A stretch of DNA of 64,000 nt. Origin: Virgibacillus sp. NKC19-3. GTDB lineage: Bacteria > Bacillota > Bacilli > Bacillales > Amphibacillaceae. Made by a program: the position numbers and the translations under genes. Location of the stretch: positions 1,116,001 to 1,180,000 of the forward strand of contig NZ_JAGYHC010000001.1 in NCBI RefSeq assembly GCF_019837165.1, given 5' to 3'. Under the pieces are notes generated by a model. The model had not been told where the DNA came from and did no database searches. It saw only the letters and a program-made list of their open reading frames with translations. Positions within the stretch are counted from its first letter, which is position 1. Each line of letters opens with the position of its first letter. Shown piece after piece: positions 1-8,427 of this stretch.

Positions 1-528
1 AACGAGATTAGAAATGAATCATCAATTAAAGCGAAAAATGGGATAGGATTTTTATTAGCAGCTATTGTTATTTGGTCGATTATTACCATCATCTTTTTAC
101 TACCCGTTGATATACAGCAAAAAAACATATATATGCTGATTTCCACAGGAATCATGTTTCCTTTATCTATTGGGATGTCTACGATGATTAAAGCAGACTG
201 GCAGTTGAAAAATAATCCAATTGGCAATCTGGGTTTAATTTTTAACTTTGCTCAACTTATCTATTTTCCTATCCTATTTTTTGGAATGATAACTAACCCA
301 GAGGATGCGATTATATTTTTTGCCATTATAACTGGTGCACACTTTTTTCCATATGGTTGGTTATATAATGCGAAACCTTTTTATATTATGGCACCAGTTA
401 TTGCCGTTGTTATTATGATGTTAGGACTCTATTTAGATGGAAAAGATTTATGGGCCGTATCACTTTCGGTTGTTATCCTTTTCTTACTGTTGATTTTTCT
501 ACTAATCATAGATTACAAAAAGAAATGA
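1..528 (+). CDS. DUF7010-type integral membrane protein, 5' end outside window
   Basis: The reading frame is open from the first base, so the start codon lies upstream. The visible 175 residues contain about five hydrophobic membrane segments separated by short loops (for example around MLISTGIMFPLSIGM and VSLSVVILFLLLIFLLII) and a lysine-rich C-terminus. I recognise the overall pattern as the DUF7010 membrane family, whose function is unknown; this assignment is from memory of the family and is moderate. No operon partner is visible in the window. Confidence 0.65.
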   Translation, partial: NEIRNESSIKAKNGIGFLLAAIVIWSIITIIFLLPVDIQQKNIYMLISTGIMFPLSIGMSTMIKADWQLKNNPIGNLGLIFNFAQLIYFPILFFGMITNPEDAIIFFAIITGAHFFPYGWLYNAKPFYIMAPVIAVVIMMLGLYLDGKDLWAVSLSVVILFLLLIFLLIIDYKKK

Positions 529-657
529 GAAGTTCAATCTTCCGTTAATTACATATTTTGTTTTTTAAGTCGTAAAAGTTGGGTACAATTTGTAGCTGTA
601 ATTAAAGTTTAAATGAATAGTAGTTCTTTGGAACATCTAAAAGAGGAGGCGATCTAA

Positions 658-948
658 TTGAGAAAGAAAGTTTTTTCTTGGAAAAGCTATATTTTCTTGA
701 TTTCAAGTATAGTAGTCACATTATCTATGTTTTTGCTTGATCCAATCTCACAAGTAGCAAATAAAACGGTTTATGATATGGTGGCTAGTTTCATACTTGT
801 AGGGCTACCTGTATCTCTCATTATGGCGGTAGTAGCGTTTAGTTCGAAAAAGGAGAGAAAATTAATTCCTGTTATAGCTCTACTTTTAACTATATTTAAT
901 GTCGCTGTTATTGGTTTCTTTGCATGGTTTGGTGCAAATTTTGCATAG
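658..948 (+). CDS. small hypothetical membrane protein
   Basis: TTG start preceded by AGAGGAGG with about 8 bases of spacing, which supports translation here. The 96 residues have a basic N-terminus and three hydrophobic segments (about residues 11-27, 42-62 and 70-92), with a charged SSKKERK loop between the second and third. I do not recognise a family. It sits alone between the upstream membrane protein and a secreted DUF4309 protein, with gaps on both sides, so context does not suggest a role. Confidence 0.6.
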   Translation: MRKKVFSWKSYIFLISSIVVTLSMFLLDPISQVANKTVYDMVASFILVGLPVSLIMAVVAFSSKKERKLIPVIALLLTIFNVAVIGFFAWFGANFA

Positions 949-1050
949 ATAAGCAAGTTGCTCGCGTCCCTTAGCAATTCAGTTACTTCCGATGTTTAAA
1001 TAATAAGTGCAAGGGAAAATAATTGGTAATCATGAAAGGAGAGATTGATC

Positions 1051-1635
1051 ATGAATATCAAAAAAGGCTTATTAGTAGCTGCAACTGCTTTCGGTCTCAC
1101 GGTAATCGGAGCCGGTTTATCGCCCGCTTCTGCTGCTGGTCCGGATGCCGATATTCCGGAGACATCGGTCTCTGGTATCCATTCTTCGATTACGAACCAA
1201 GAGGCAGCTGAAACTTTAAATAACATATACGATAAGGCTTATATCGGCGAAATGCCAGGCAATGTTCACGACCTTAACATTAATGAGGACGACAAAGAGG
1301 ATGTTTATCATAGACTGGGCAGTCCGCAACAAGAAGACGGTCAATTTGATTTATACGGATGGAATATGGGAAACCCTGGATATGGATTTGCTTATAACGA
1401 AGATAATAGCATAGCTGAAATACGCTACTTTGGAACAGGTGTTGAAAGACAAACAAACCTTGGAGGAATCACGCCTGCCGTATTAGATGAACAACTTGGT
1501 AGCGCCGATGAGATTCTTCATGTTCCTCAAACCAATGAAACAGACTATGTTTATAACACGGATAACTATGAGCTTCACTTTATTGTTGGCAGTGATGATA
1601 CAGTTGATCATGTGAATTTAAAAGAAGCGAAATAG
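1051..1635 (+). CDS. secreted YjgB-like (DUF4309) protein
   Basis: ATG at 1051 follows GAAAGGAGAG at a good distance; an in-frame TTG at 1045 is too close to it. The first 28 residues form a Sec signal peptide (basic MNIKKG, hydrophobic core, ASAAG cleavage region). The mature part carries the DUF4309 pattern: an alternating glycine/aromatic region (GWNMGNPGYGFAY, then EIRYFGTG) and a C-terminal half with paired beta-strand-like segments. The mature protein is acidic. Function of the family is unknown; an exported, possibly cell-wall-associated protein is inferred. It is followed at once by a terminator. Confidence 0.7.
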   Translation: MNIKKGLLVAATAFGLTVIGAGLSPASAAGPDADIPETSVSGIHSSITNQEAAETLNNIYDKAYIGEMPGNVHDLNINEDDKEDVYHRLGSPQQEDGQFDLYGWNMGNPGYGFAYNEDNSIAEIRYFGTGVERQTNLGGITPAVLDEQLGSADEILHVPQTNETDYVYNTDNYELHFIVGSDDTVDHVNLKEAK

Positions 1636-1650
1636 CTGCTTATGTAGTAG

Positions 1651-1689
1651 GGTAGGGTTGTCTCAAATTTGAGGCAGCCCTACTTTTTT
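1651..1689 (+). terminator. Rho-independent terminator of the DUF4309 gene
   Basis: Arms around GTAGGGTTG and CAGCCCTAC enclose a CTCAAATTTGAG core and are followed by TTTTTT. It begins about 16 bases after the stop codon. The right arm and T-run are shared with the dispersed repeat described next. Confidence 0.85.
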
Positions 1690-1778
1690 GTATTGTGCGA
1701 ACGGGTACTAATCGAATAGTGCGTATTTCTGAAACGAAGAATGTTGAACAATTTCAATCATAATGGCTGTACTATGAT
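1662..1778. repeat. dispersed intergenic repeat, copy 1
   Basis: About 115 bases here recur at 6201-6313 with scattered substitutions. The shared block runs from the terminator's right arm through CGAACGGG, a small hairpin (1705-1722, arms GTACTA and TAGTGC around ATCGAA), the motif GTATTTCTGAAACGAAG, and AATGTTGAACAATTT. Hairpin arms differ between copies in a pairing-preserving way. No ORF or terminal inverted repeats were seen, so its nature (non-autonomous element, RNA, or remnant) is open. Confidence 0.75.
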
Positions 1779-2297
1779 AAAATTTTATTAAACAAACGAA
1801 GACCAGGATGCTAATGAAATGAACAAGAAATCAAAACTATTATCATAATAAATTTAATAATTATCTCTTTTCTTAATAATAAGCTTTAACTCTATATTTG
1901 ATTGCCTTTTACTATTTTCTATGGTATTGTTTGTAAAGATTTTGTAAAGGTTTTATGGTGAGGAAAATCATTATTGGAAAAAGGACTTGTTTTATCCTTT
2001 AGGAGTCACCAATTATTCTTATTTGTAAGCGTTTATAACAGTCGAATGATGAAAGCTCTTCCGGTATGAATAAAGCGTTTTCTGTCGAATCAAATGAAAT
2101 CGATGAATGGGATGTTCTGAAGGAGAATCTGAAGAAGATAGTGCATCAGGTTCTTTGGGTACATACAATGTATACGAAAATGGGGAATACGAACTAGCCC
2201 ATGGCTACATAAGTATATTCTTTTGGTTTTTTATGCGAAATTTGTCAGGATATGCTGTCTACAAATCTATTATTATAGTAAATAAAGTAGGGATAAC
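1779..2297 (+). other. gene-free leader with possible lipoprotein debris
   Basis: No convincing gene. A frame beginning at 2107 reads GCSEGESEEDS and then a plausible globular stretch (LGTYNVYENGEYELAHGY) before becoming unrelated hydrophobic sequence; this resembles the mature start of a lipoprotein that has lost its signal peptide, but I could not identify it. At 2024-2037 TGTAAGCGTTTATA is close to a CcpA cre consensus. Both assignments are weak. Confidence 0.3.
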
Positions 2298-3203
2298 ATG
2301 CATAAACGGTTAAATAAAAGGGGGAAAATAGCGGTAATTATTCTATTAGCTATGTCATTCTTTTTCGTGTATATGGCGATTGGTGGAGGTAAAAAAAGTG
2401 TACCTGTAGAAAATAGTATTTCTGCGCAGACCACTCCCTTGGAAGAATTACCCTATAATAAGTTAGTGGCAGGATCCGGTGATGCCATCAAAGATCAATC
2501 TACAATTGAAAATGAATGGGAAGAAAAAGAAGAGGCTAGAAAAAAAGATTTTGCCAAACAAAATGAAGCAGATCAACAGGAGAAAGCAATTTATTTAACA
2601 TTTGACGATGGACCGACGGATGTTTCAAATCAATTGTTGGACACCTTAAATGATTATCAAATGAAAGCCACTTTTTTCATGCTTGGTCCAAAAATGGAAG
2701 AAAACCCAGAAGTGGTAAAACGCATGGAAGATGAGAATTTTGGTCTTGCATTACATGGAATTACACATGAAGTAAGTCAAATTTATAGTGGTCCATCTGC
2801 CCCTGTAGAGGAAATGCTTGAGACGCAGGAAATATTGAAGGAGATAACGGGAGTTACTTCGGATATTATCCGACTTCCATACGGTAGTGTACCATATTTA
2901 ACAGTAAAAATGCGTTATTTGTTGGATCAAGAGGGTTTCAATATTTGGGATTGGAACGTAGATAGTCAAGATTGGGAGTTAGAAGAAGGACAGTACGTTC
3001 AACAAACGATTCAGGAGATTGATCAAATGGAAAAAGCAGGTGAAACACCTGTAATCCTTCTACATGACAAAGAGGAGACTATAGATCACTTACCTGAATT
3101 ATTGGAGTATATTAAAGGGGAAGGTTACCAAACAAACGTATTGACCAATGATATGTCACCAATTACATTTCCATGTGAAGGTCGCTGTTATTCCATTAAG
3201 TAA
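2298..3203 (+). CDS. membrane-anchored polysaccharide deacetylase (NodB domain)
   Basis: Expected to remove acetyl groups from peptidoglycan or another wall glycan outside the cell (carbohydrate esterase 4). One N-terminal membrane anchor (residues 11-29) is followed by an acidic linker and the NodB domain from about residue 97. Visible motifs: TFDDGP (101-106, catalytic base and metal Asp), HGITH (153-157, metal His pair), RLPYGS (192-197), DWNVDSQDW (218-226) and ILLHD (253-257). All five CE4 motifs are present, so activity is likely. The gene sits 180 bases upstream of an LCP ligase, consistent with a cell-wall role. The second LCP locus at 15.5 kb keeps only the last codons of such a gene. 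Confidence 0.88.
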   Translation: MHKRLNKRGKIAVIILLAMSFFFVYMAIGGGKKSVPVENSISAQTTPLEELPYNKLVAGSGDAIKDQSTIENEWEEKEEARKKDFAKQNEADQQEKAIYLTFDDGPTDVSNQLLDTLNDYQMKATFFMLGPKMEENPEVVKRMEDENFGLALHGITHEVSQIYSGPSAPVEEMLETQEILKEITGVTSDIIRLPYGSVPYLTVKMRYLLDQEGFNIWDWNVDSQDWELEEGQYVQQTIQEIDQMEKAGETPVILLHDKEETIDHLPELLEYIKGEGYQTNVLTNDMSPITFPCEGRCYSIK

Positions 3204-3383
3204 AATAATAGTTTGGTATTTTATTGGCCATAAGAACTAATAATGGACGAAGATCACTTTTTTCGTTTTCAACATCCGTCGAATCATGCATTTTTTATAA
3301 ACGCAGAAAATAGGCTAACATTAACTATTTTTTCTTCCTAATTTACATACATTCATCCTATTACGAATCAAGGGAGGATTAAC

Positions 3384-4433
3384 ATGTCTAAAAATAATAC
3401 ACAAACACGTACAGTGAAGCGTAAAAAGTGCAAATTTAAAAAAAGAGCCTATATTATTTTCCCTATATTAGTAGCCTTACTTGCTGCAGTTGGCTATGGA
3501 ACTTATTTATACATTAAAGCAGACACCGTTTTATCCGATTCCTATGAAGAAGATGAAAGAGAAAAGTCCGATCTGCGGGAAAGTGCAGTTGACCCGACAG
3601 AAGATAATGTTTCTGTTCTCATTATGGGAGTGGATTCAAGTGATGTTCGGGAAAATGCAGAAAGTGCACGCACGGATGCGCTTATGGTCGCCACATTAAA
3701 CAAAAAGGATAATAGTGTAAAATTAGTAAGCATTCCGCGTGATACATATGTATACATTTCAGAAGTTGGCTATGAAACCAAAATCGCCCATGCGCACGCA
3801 CATGGTGGAACATCCGCAACCATTGACACGGTTGAAAATCTATTAGATATTCCAATCGATTACTATACGAAATTGAATTTTGAAGCATTTGTCGATGTTG
3901 TTGATGCGATTGACGGTATAAATACGGAAGTGCCCTATGAATTACAGGAACAAAATTCAAAAGATGAAGCAGGAGCCATTCATCTTCTCCCCGGAGATCA
4001 GGAATTAGACGGGGAAGAAGCTCTTGCCTTGGCACGTACTAGAAAACAGGACAATGATATTGAACGTGGAAAAAGACAACAAGACATCATTAAGGCTGTC
4101 GTTGACAAAGCCATATCCTTGGATTCTGTGCTGAAATACGATGATGTGATTGAGGCTGTTGGAAGTAACATGACAACGAATATGACATTTCCGGAGATGC
4201 GAAGCTTTATATCTTATGGAACAAGTGGAACAAATCTGGACTTTGAAACAATAACGCTGGAAGGTAGCGACTATCAGCCTGGAAATGCCTATTACTGGCT
4301 ACTGGACGATTATGCACTTAGTGAGACACAATCAGAGTTAAAACGTCACCTGGATATTGCAGATACAAATACTGTTTCCGAATCGGATGAAATATCCACA
4401 ACATCAGGTGAACCTGGAAATGAATCGGAATAA
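3384..4433 (+). CDS. LCP family cell-wall polymer ligase (LytR-CpsA-Psr), copy 1
   Basis: Likely transfers lipid-linked wall polymers (teichoic acid or similar) onto peptidoglycan at the outer membrane face. Start ATG follows AAGGGAGG. A very basic cytoplasmic tail (RKKCKFKKR) leads to one membrane helix (about 24-44) and then the LCP domain: VLIMGVDSS, ARTDALMVATL, LVSIPRDTYVYI with the conserved Arg/Asp, and later LARTRKQDNDIERGKRQQDII, all hallmarks of the family. Length of 349 residues is typical of TagT/U/V proteins. The C-terminus is a Ser/Glu/Thr-rich acidic tail. A near-identical paralogue lies at 15509. Confidence 0.92.
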   Translation: MSKNNTQTRTVKRKKCKFKKRAYIIFPILVALLAAVGYGTYLYIKADTVLSDSYEEDEREKSDLRESAVDPTEDNVSVLIMGVDSSDVRENAESARTDALMVATLNKKDNSVKLVSIPRDTYVYISEVGYETKIAHAHAHGGTSATIDTVENLLDIPIDYYTKLNFEAFVDVVDAIDGINTEVPYELQEQNSKDEAGAIHLLPGDQELDGEEALALARTRKQDNDIERGKRQQDIIKAVVDKAISLDSVLKYDDVIEAVGSNMTTNMTFPEMRSFISYGTSGTNLDFETITLEGSDYQPGNAYYWLLDDYALSETQSELKRHLDIADTNTVSESDEISTTSGEPGNESE

Positions 4434-4499
4434 ATCGATGTTAAAATGGGAAATGTAAAAAACTTGTGGGTGTCTTAAAAGAATAGGTATAAGTGAATT

Positions 4500-4533
4500 C
4501 GTTAGCTATCTACCCGTTAGCTAACGGTTTTTT
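4500..4533 (+). terminator. terminator after LCP copy 1
   Basis: CGTTAGCT (4500-4507) pairs with AGCTAACG (4519-4526) and is followed by a T-run. It lies about 65 bases after the LCP stop codon. Confidence 0.7.
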
Positions 4534-4540
4534 TCAGGAT

Positions 4541-4910
4541 AGATAAACGTTCTGTCATGATGTATTTAACGCAGAAGTGGTGGATGAGGATCTTCCAGAT
4601 GATAGAAGGATATATACAGAGAAAGATTAACTTACATAGCTGGAATGATTAAAGGCTATCTAGACGAACAAGAATAAGTAGTGCAATTTGAACACTACTT
4701 GTTCAATCAATGATTACGATTGTTGACCAAAAATGAGATATATTGGTGAGGTGCTACATCTTTAAAGTTAAATTAGAATCTGACCTTAATTTAGCTGTTG
4801 AAAATAAGAGTTGAGTACGATAAAAATAACTAGTACAATTTAGATTAGCCTCCGTTAAAACGCAAAACAGCAAGTAGTATGTTTATAATTGAGTAAGCGT
4901 TGCACACCTT
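4541..4910 (+). other. gene-free stretch with degraded coding sequence
   Basis: Around 4556-4677 two adjoining frames read like a broken gene: DVFNAEVVDEDLPDDRRIYTEKD followed by a stop, then after a frame change YIAGMIKGYLDEQE and a stop. This acidic text with clean codon usage suggests a frameshifted remnant of about 40 codons, family unknown. The rest up to 4910 shows nothing I can assign. Confidence 0.3.
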
Positions 4911-4924
4911 TGTTTTTAAAAAAT

Positions 4925-4956
4925 CTTTTCCTAATTCATTTAGGGAAAGTTTTTTT
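4925..4956 (+). terminator. orphan Rho-independent terminator
   Basis: CTTTTCCTAA (4925-4934) and TTAGGGAAAG (4940-4949) form a 10-bp stem followed by seven T residues. No intact gene ends just upstream; it may belong to the degraded gene or to an unrecognised small transcript. Confidence 0.7.
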
Positions 4957-5092
4957 GGGTGGGTATTTCGTTTTTCCTGGAATATTCACTTTATTGAATG
5001 AGGTATATCTTTTAGGACATTATACTGTTTTTAGAGGAAGAAATAGAATAACAGTTCAAATTTAACTTCACACAACCAAATGGGAGGAATAT

Positions 5093-6031
5093 ATGATGAA
5101 AAACTATGTATTTTTAGTTGCTGGTACATTTTTCTTTGCTACCTCCGTAGCAGTCTTTGCGATGCCTAATTCTTTAGCAGAAGGAGGCGTGCCCGGATTA
5201 GCTCTACTTATTTACCATGAAACAGATATATCGCCTGCTATGACTACGTTTATTTTGAATGCAGCTATTCTTCTAATCGGCTTTCGTTATTTACCAGTAG
5301 ACATGATTATCAAATCGTTTGTGACGATCCCACTATTTTCATTATTTATTTACATCCTCGAAGACTTGGCTACAGGAATATCAGATCCCCTTTTGGCAGC
5401 AATCTTTACAGGCGTGTTTACAGGTGTCGGTTTTGGACTTATTTTCCGTTCGGGAAGCACGACTGGAGGAACATCGACGATTGCTCGCATGTTAAACTAT
5501 AAATTTGGCTGGGAATTGACAGGGACCAATTTTGTTTTGGATGCGTCTGCTGTTGTTGCTGGTATTTTTATAATTGGTCCGGTATATACGATGTACACCG
5601 TACTCGCTTTATTTATCGGAAAAAGGGTAACGGATTATATATTAGAAGGTTTTGAAGCAAAAAGAGTTGTGCACATTTTTTCCAGTAAAACAAAAGAAGT
5701 GGAAAATGTACTGCAAACCAGTTTGGGTACGCATACGACTGTATTAAAAGCAGAGAAAAATGCAGATGGCGTCGAGGAAAACCTTATTTATGTCGCCATC
5801 CCGAAACAACGGTTATTCTATTTGAAAAAGCTGATCAGCAGTATTGACGAAAATGCATTCACGGTTGTGCACACCGTAAAAGATGTGACCGGCGGCAGTT
5901 TTGCAGAAGCTCATCACCCAGGGCAGAAAACATTCAGAAGCAAGATACTGGAACGTCGCTATTATAAGAAGCAGGCAGATGAAGAAAGTTTTACCTCCCC
6001 TGATAATACATCTGTTAACGAAAAAGAATAG
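5093..6031 (+). CDS. YitT family membrane protein (DUF161 plus DUF2179)
   Basis: Two adjacent ATGs (5093, 5096) follow GGGAGG; either may be used. The N-terminal two thirds has about five to six membrane helices with the family's characteristic NSLAEGGVPGLALL and FRSGSTTGGTSTIARML motifs. The C-terminal 80 residues after GKRVTDYILEGFEAKRVVHI form the cytoplasmic DUF2179 domain. The family is widespread in Bacillus with several paralogues per genome; a transporter role is presumed and the substrate is not known. The tail is hydrophilic and slightly longer than usual. Monocistronic by context. Confidence 0.88.
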   Translation: MMKNYVFLVAGTFFFATSVAVFAMPNSLAEGGVPGLALLIYHETDISPAMTTFILNAAILLIGFRYLPVDMIIKSFVTIPLFSLFIYILEDLATGISDPLLAAIFTGVFTGVGFGLIFRSGSTTGGTSTIARMLNYKFGWELTGTNFVLDASAVVAGIFIIGPVYTMYTVLALFIGKRVTDYILEGFEAKRVVHIFSSKTKEVENVLQTSLGTHTTVLKAEKNADGVEENLIYVAIPKQRLFYLKKLISSIDENAFTVVHTVKDVTGGSFAEAHHPGQKTFRSKILERRYYKKQADEESFTSPDNTSVNEKE

Positions 6032-6200
6032 CTATATGAAAAAATCTTTTCTGTATTTCAAGAAAAAGGCTTTTTTATGTAGAGATGTTAATCTTTTTCT
6101 CTAAAAAATTACCAGTAAATAGGATAAGGAACAATAATCCCAATCAAAAGGAAAATTTATTGGCTATCAGCATAATTGGAATTGTCATTTCTGCATTTAT

Positions 6201-6313
6201 CTCAAAATTGAGGCAATCCTACTTTTTTGTATTGCCGAACGGGCGCTAATCGAATAGCGCGTATTTCTGAAACGAAGAATGTTGAACAATTTTAATCATA
6301 ATGGTTGTAATAT
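6201..6313. repeat. dispersed intergenic repeat, copy 2
   Basis: Second copy of the 1662-1778 repeat. It keeps CTCAAAATTGAGGC, the T-run, CGAACGGG, a now perfect 6-bp hairpin (6243-6260, GCGCTA and TAGCGC around ATCGAA), GTATTTCTGAAACGAAG and GTTGAACAATTTT. The left terminator arm seen in copy 1 is missing, so this copy cannot form the same terminator. The stretch 6032-6200 before it shows no gene. Confidence 0.75.
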
Positions 6314-6317
6314 TAAA

Positions 6318-6361
6318 AATCAACGTAGCAGTCATTATATTGCTAATGTGCCACGTTGATT
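6318..6361 (-). terminator. terminator of the small secreted peptide gene
   Basis: Read on the minus strand, AATCAACGT and ACGTTGATT form a 9-bp stem, extended by a GC pair, and are followed by TTTTAATATT. It lies about 20 bases beyond the peptide gene's stop codon. Confidence 0.65.
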
Positions 6362-6382
6362 GTTTTGATGATTTAACTTTAA

Positions 6383-6565
6383 TTATAAAGGCCCTGTGTA
6401 GTTGTCAAATAGACCAAGCTTGTCTACCATCATACCAGACCATGATGCGGGTGTATCATTATGCAGCTGTTGAGCTTGAACATCATTTGATTCAGCGAGA
6501 ACTCCAAAACTACTGAATGCGACAACCAAAGCACCTATCATCACAATATTTCTAATCTTTTTCAC
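6383..6565 (-). CDS. small secreted peptide precursor, 60 residues
   Basis: GTG at 6565 is preceded by AGGAGG with eight bases of spacing; an in-frame GTG at 6574 overlaps the ribosome-binding site and is rejected. The product has a Sec-type signal (MKKIRN, then IVMIGALVVAFSSFGVLA) and a short 30-35-residue mature part rich in Asn, Asp and Gln ending DNYTGPL. I do not recognise it. Size and organisation resemble Phr-type or other exported signalling peptides, but no receptor gene is adjacent. It has its own terminator. Possible simply a small wall-associated peptide. Confidence 0.6.
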   Translation of the reverse strand: MKKIRNIVMIGALVVAFSSFGVLAESNDVQAQQLHNDTPASWSGMMVDKLGLFDNYTGPL

Positions 6566-6732
6566 AAAAAACACCTCCTAAAAAATAAGATAGGCCAAAT
6601 TATAACAAAACTACCTATTTTTAGTAAACCGATATTTGTGAATTGTCATCTATGCGTTTTGGAGAGGTAACGATACAGTTATTTTCATCCGTAACGCCTC
6701 GGTTGGTTCAACTACCATTTAGTCGGGGGTGA

Positions 6733-7038
6733 AAAGGAAAACCCCCCCGCTGGCTGGCTTCTCTATCACTAGCTTCCTTACAGCTATGGTTAGCCTTTAA
6801 CTGGAGAAGCTTCGCGCTCCCACTTACGGTAAATATTGCGTTGACAATTCCGGTCTTAATGGTTAGTCAGACGCCATATGGCTTTTACTATCCATGGGCT
6901 CAACCATCCATGATGATGTCTCCGGATTATGAAGCGTTCCAACCTCCATCTGAACAATTGCTCCTTATATTTAGTGTATTACTTATCTTTTTTACAACGC
7001 TGGGGTTGTTTCACTTTAGAAGAAAAGAATTCGATTGA
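6733..7038 (+). pseudogene. C-terminal remnant of an ABC-2 type permease
   Basis: An open frame after the stop at 6730 encodes WLAFNWRSFALPLTVNIA, then PYGFYYPWAQPSMMM and a final membrane helix ending FHFRRKEFD. This is the usual end of a BcrB/LanE-like ABC-2 permease (compare PWAVPSR and PWSIPTV in the permeases at 8.4-10 kb). No start or upstream two thirds remains, so I call it debris. It precedes a complete exporter of the same type, suggesting an older copy was lost by deletion. Confidence 0.7.
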
Positions 7039-7071
7039 GTTTTTAAAATTTGTAAATGCCCTCATAGAATG

Positions 7072-7110
7072 AAAAGAAACGAGTCGGATAGGTAGACTCG
7101 TTTCTTTTTT
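7072..7110 (+). terminator. strong terminator after the permease remnant
   Basis: AAAAGAAACGAGTC and GACTCGTTTCTTTT form a perfect 14-bp stem around a nine-base loop, ending in a T-run. Confidence 0.9.
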
Positions 7111-7164
7111 GACTACCTAGGAAATTATAAAATTATTTGCTTGTGGATAATTTGATTTCCAAAA

Positions 7165-7400
7165 GTAGCCACATCCGGCTCCAGCGCCCAGCAACTAGCA
7201 AACTTCACACTTCTCCATTACGATAAGTCAACATCGGCTCGTACCTCGCCGTGTTTCCTTTTCGCTTTCCAAGCATAAGATTCACTTTGGCTTTCACCAC
7301 TACTGGTGATAAGTCAAGTTCATCTAATTTCACTGCGAAGTGTTCCAGTTTGTACGTTGCTAACCGGGCGCCCTGCGCCTTTGTTCCTACAATGATCCCT
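7165..7400. repeat. GC-richer Bacillaceae intergenic repeat-like block
   Basis: This block (starting near CGGCTCCAGCGCCCAGC and ending near GGGCGCCCTGCGCC) is GC-richer than its surroundings, has no ORF and has the look of the intergenic repeat units scattered in Bacillus-group genomes, which typically start with a CCAGC-GCGCC stretch. It contains short internal inversions such as GGGCGCCC. A block of related style lies at 30400-30575. Family assignment is from memory. Confidence 0.5.
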
Positions 7401-7509
7401 TAATCAAATATTTAATGTCACATGTAAGAAATAGTTAAGATTGATGTTAGTGATGAGAAAGATTTCCTGTTTATGATTGAATTATACTGAATCAAAGGAG
7501 TGAAGACAC

Positions 7510-8427
7510 ATGGAATATGTACTCAAAACACACAACCTAACGAAAGAGTATAAACACAATACAGCAGTTAAGGACGTTAATATAAATATCCGTAAAGGAG
7601 AAATCTATGGTTTTTTGGGTAAAAATGGGGCTGGAAAAACAACGGCAATCCGTATGATAATGGGGCTTATCAAACCATCATCAGGAAGTATAGAAATGTT
7701 TGAAAAAAATATGAAAGGTGATTACCAACGTCCTTTTGAAAGAATTGGATCAATTATTGAGACACCCGGTGCATATCCCAATTTAACCGGGGAGGAAAAT
7801 TTGGACATACACCGTCGATATATGGGTGTTCAGGAAAAGTCCTCCGTCGATGAAGCGCTTGAACTTGTTGGATTATTAGAGGTGAAGAAGCGGAAAGTCA
7901 AAAATTATTCGCTAGGTATGAAACAAAGGTTAGGGCTCGCTCGTGCTTTATTGCATCATCCATCTTTACTAATTTTGGACGAGCCTACAAATGGGCTTGA
8001 TCCCAGAGGAATTAAGGAAATTCGACAGCTCATTCTGGATTTGGCGGAAACTCGCCAGATTACCGTCCTGATTTCAAGTCATATATTAAGTGAAATTGAG
8101 CATCTAGCTACAACCGTCGGTATTATTCATCAAGGAAAACTCCTTAAAGAGCTTTCCTTAGAAGAAATTAATCAAAAGAATCGGCATTATATTGAAATAG
8201 ACGTAAGTGATGCCCAAAAAGCTTCTATGCTTCTTGAACAAAAATTATATATTGAACAATATCAGGTCATGGATCAAGATATTATCCGCATTTATGAACG
8301 AACCAATGAATCTGAAATGATTAGCCAGGTACTTATTGAAAATCAGGTCGGGATTAAAAAAATAAATGTTTCTACAGATACGCTTGAGGATTACTTTATT
8401 CATTTAACCGAGGGTGATGCAGAATGA
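7510..8427 (+). CDS. ABC transporter ATPase, lantibiotic/bacitracin immunity type
   Basis: ATP-binding subunit of an exporter of the BcrA/LanF group, which pumps cell-wall-active peptides out of the membrane. Walker A GKNGAGKTT (about 37-45), signature SLGMKQR (about 137-143), Walker B LLILDEPTNGLDP and switch His in SSH are all intact. The C-terminal 90 residues form the variable extension typical of BcrA-like proteins. It starts after AAAGGAGTG and overlaps the next gene by four bases, so the three ABC genes are one operon followed by a two-component system. Substrate cannot be read from sequence. Confidence 0.88.
   Translation: MEYVLKTHNLTKEYKHNTAVKDVNINIRKGEIYGFLGKNGAGKTTAIRMIMGLIKPSSGSIEMFEKNMKGDYQRPFERIGSIIETPGAYPNLTGEENLDIHRRYMGVQEKSSVDEALELVGLLEVKKRKVKNYSLGMKQRLGLARALLHHPSLLILDEPTNGLDPRGIKEIRQLILDLAETRQITVLISSHILSEIEHLATTVGIIHQGKLLKELSLEEINQKNRHYIEIDVSDAQKASMLLEQKLYIEQYQVMDQDIIRIYERTNESEMISQVLIENQVGIKKINVSTDTLEDYFIHLTEGDAE

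Noticed and set aside
2024-2037. CcpA cre-like sequence TGTAAGCGTTTATA
   Set aside because: It departs from consensus at the end of the site and lies more than 250 bases from the next gene; kept only as a note in the gap entry.
3682-4035. 117-codon minus-strand frame inside LCP copy 1
   Set aside because: No start signal, no recognisable family, and complementary to well-conserved LCP motifs.
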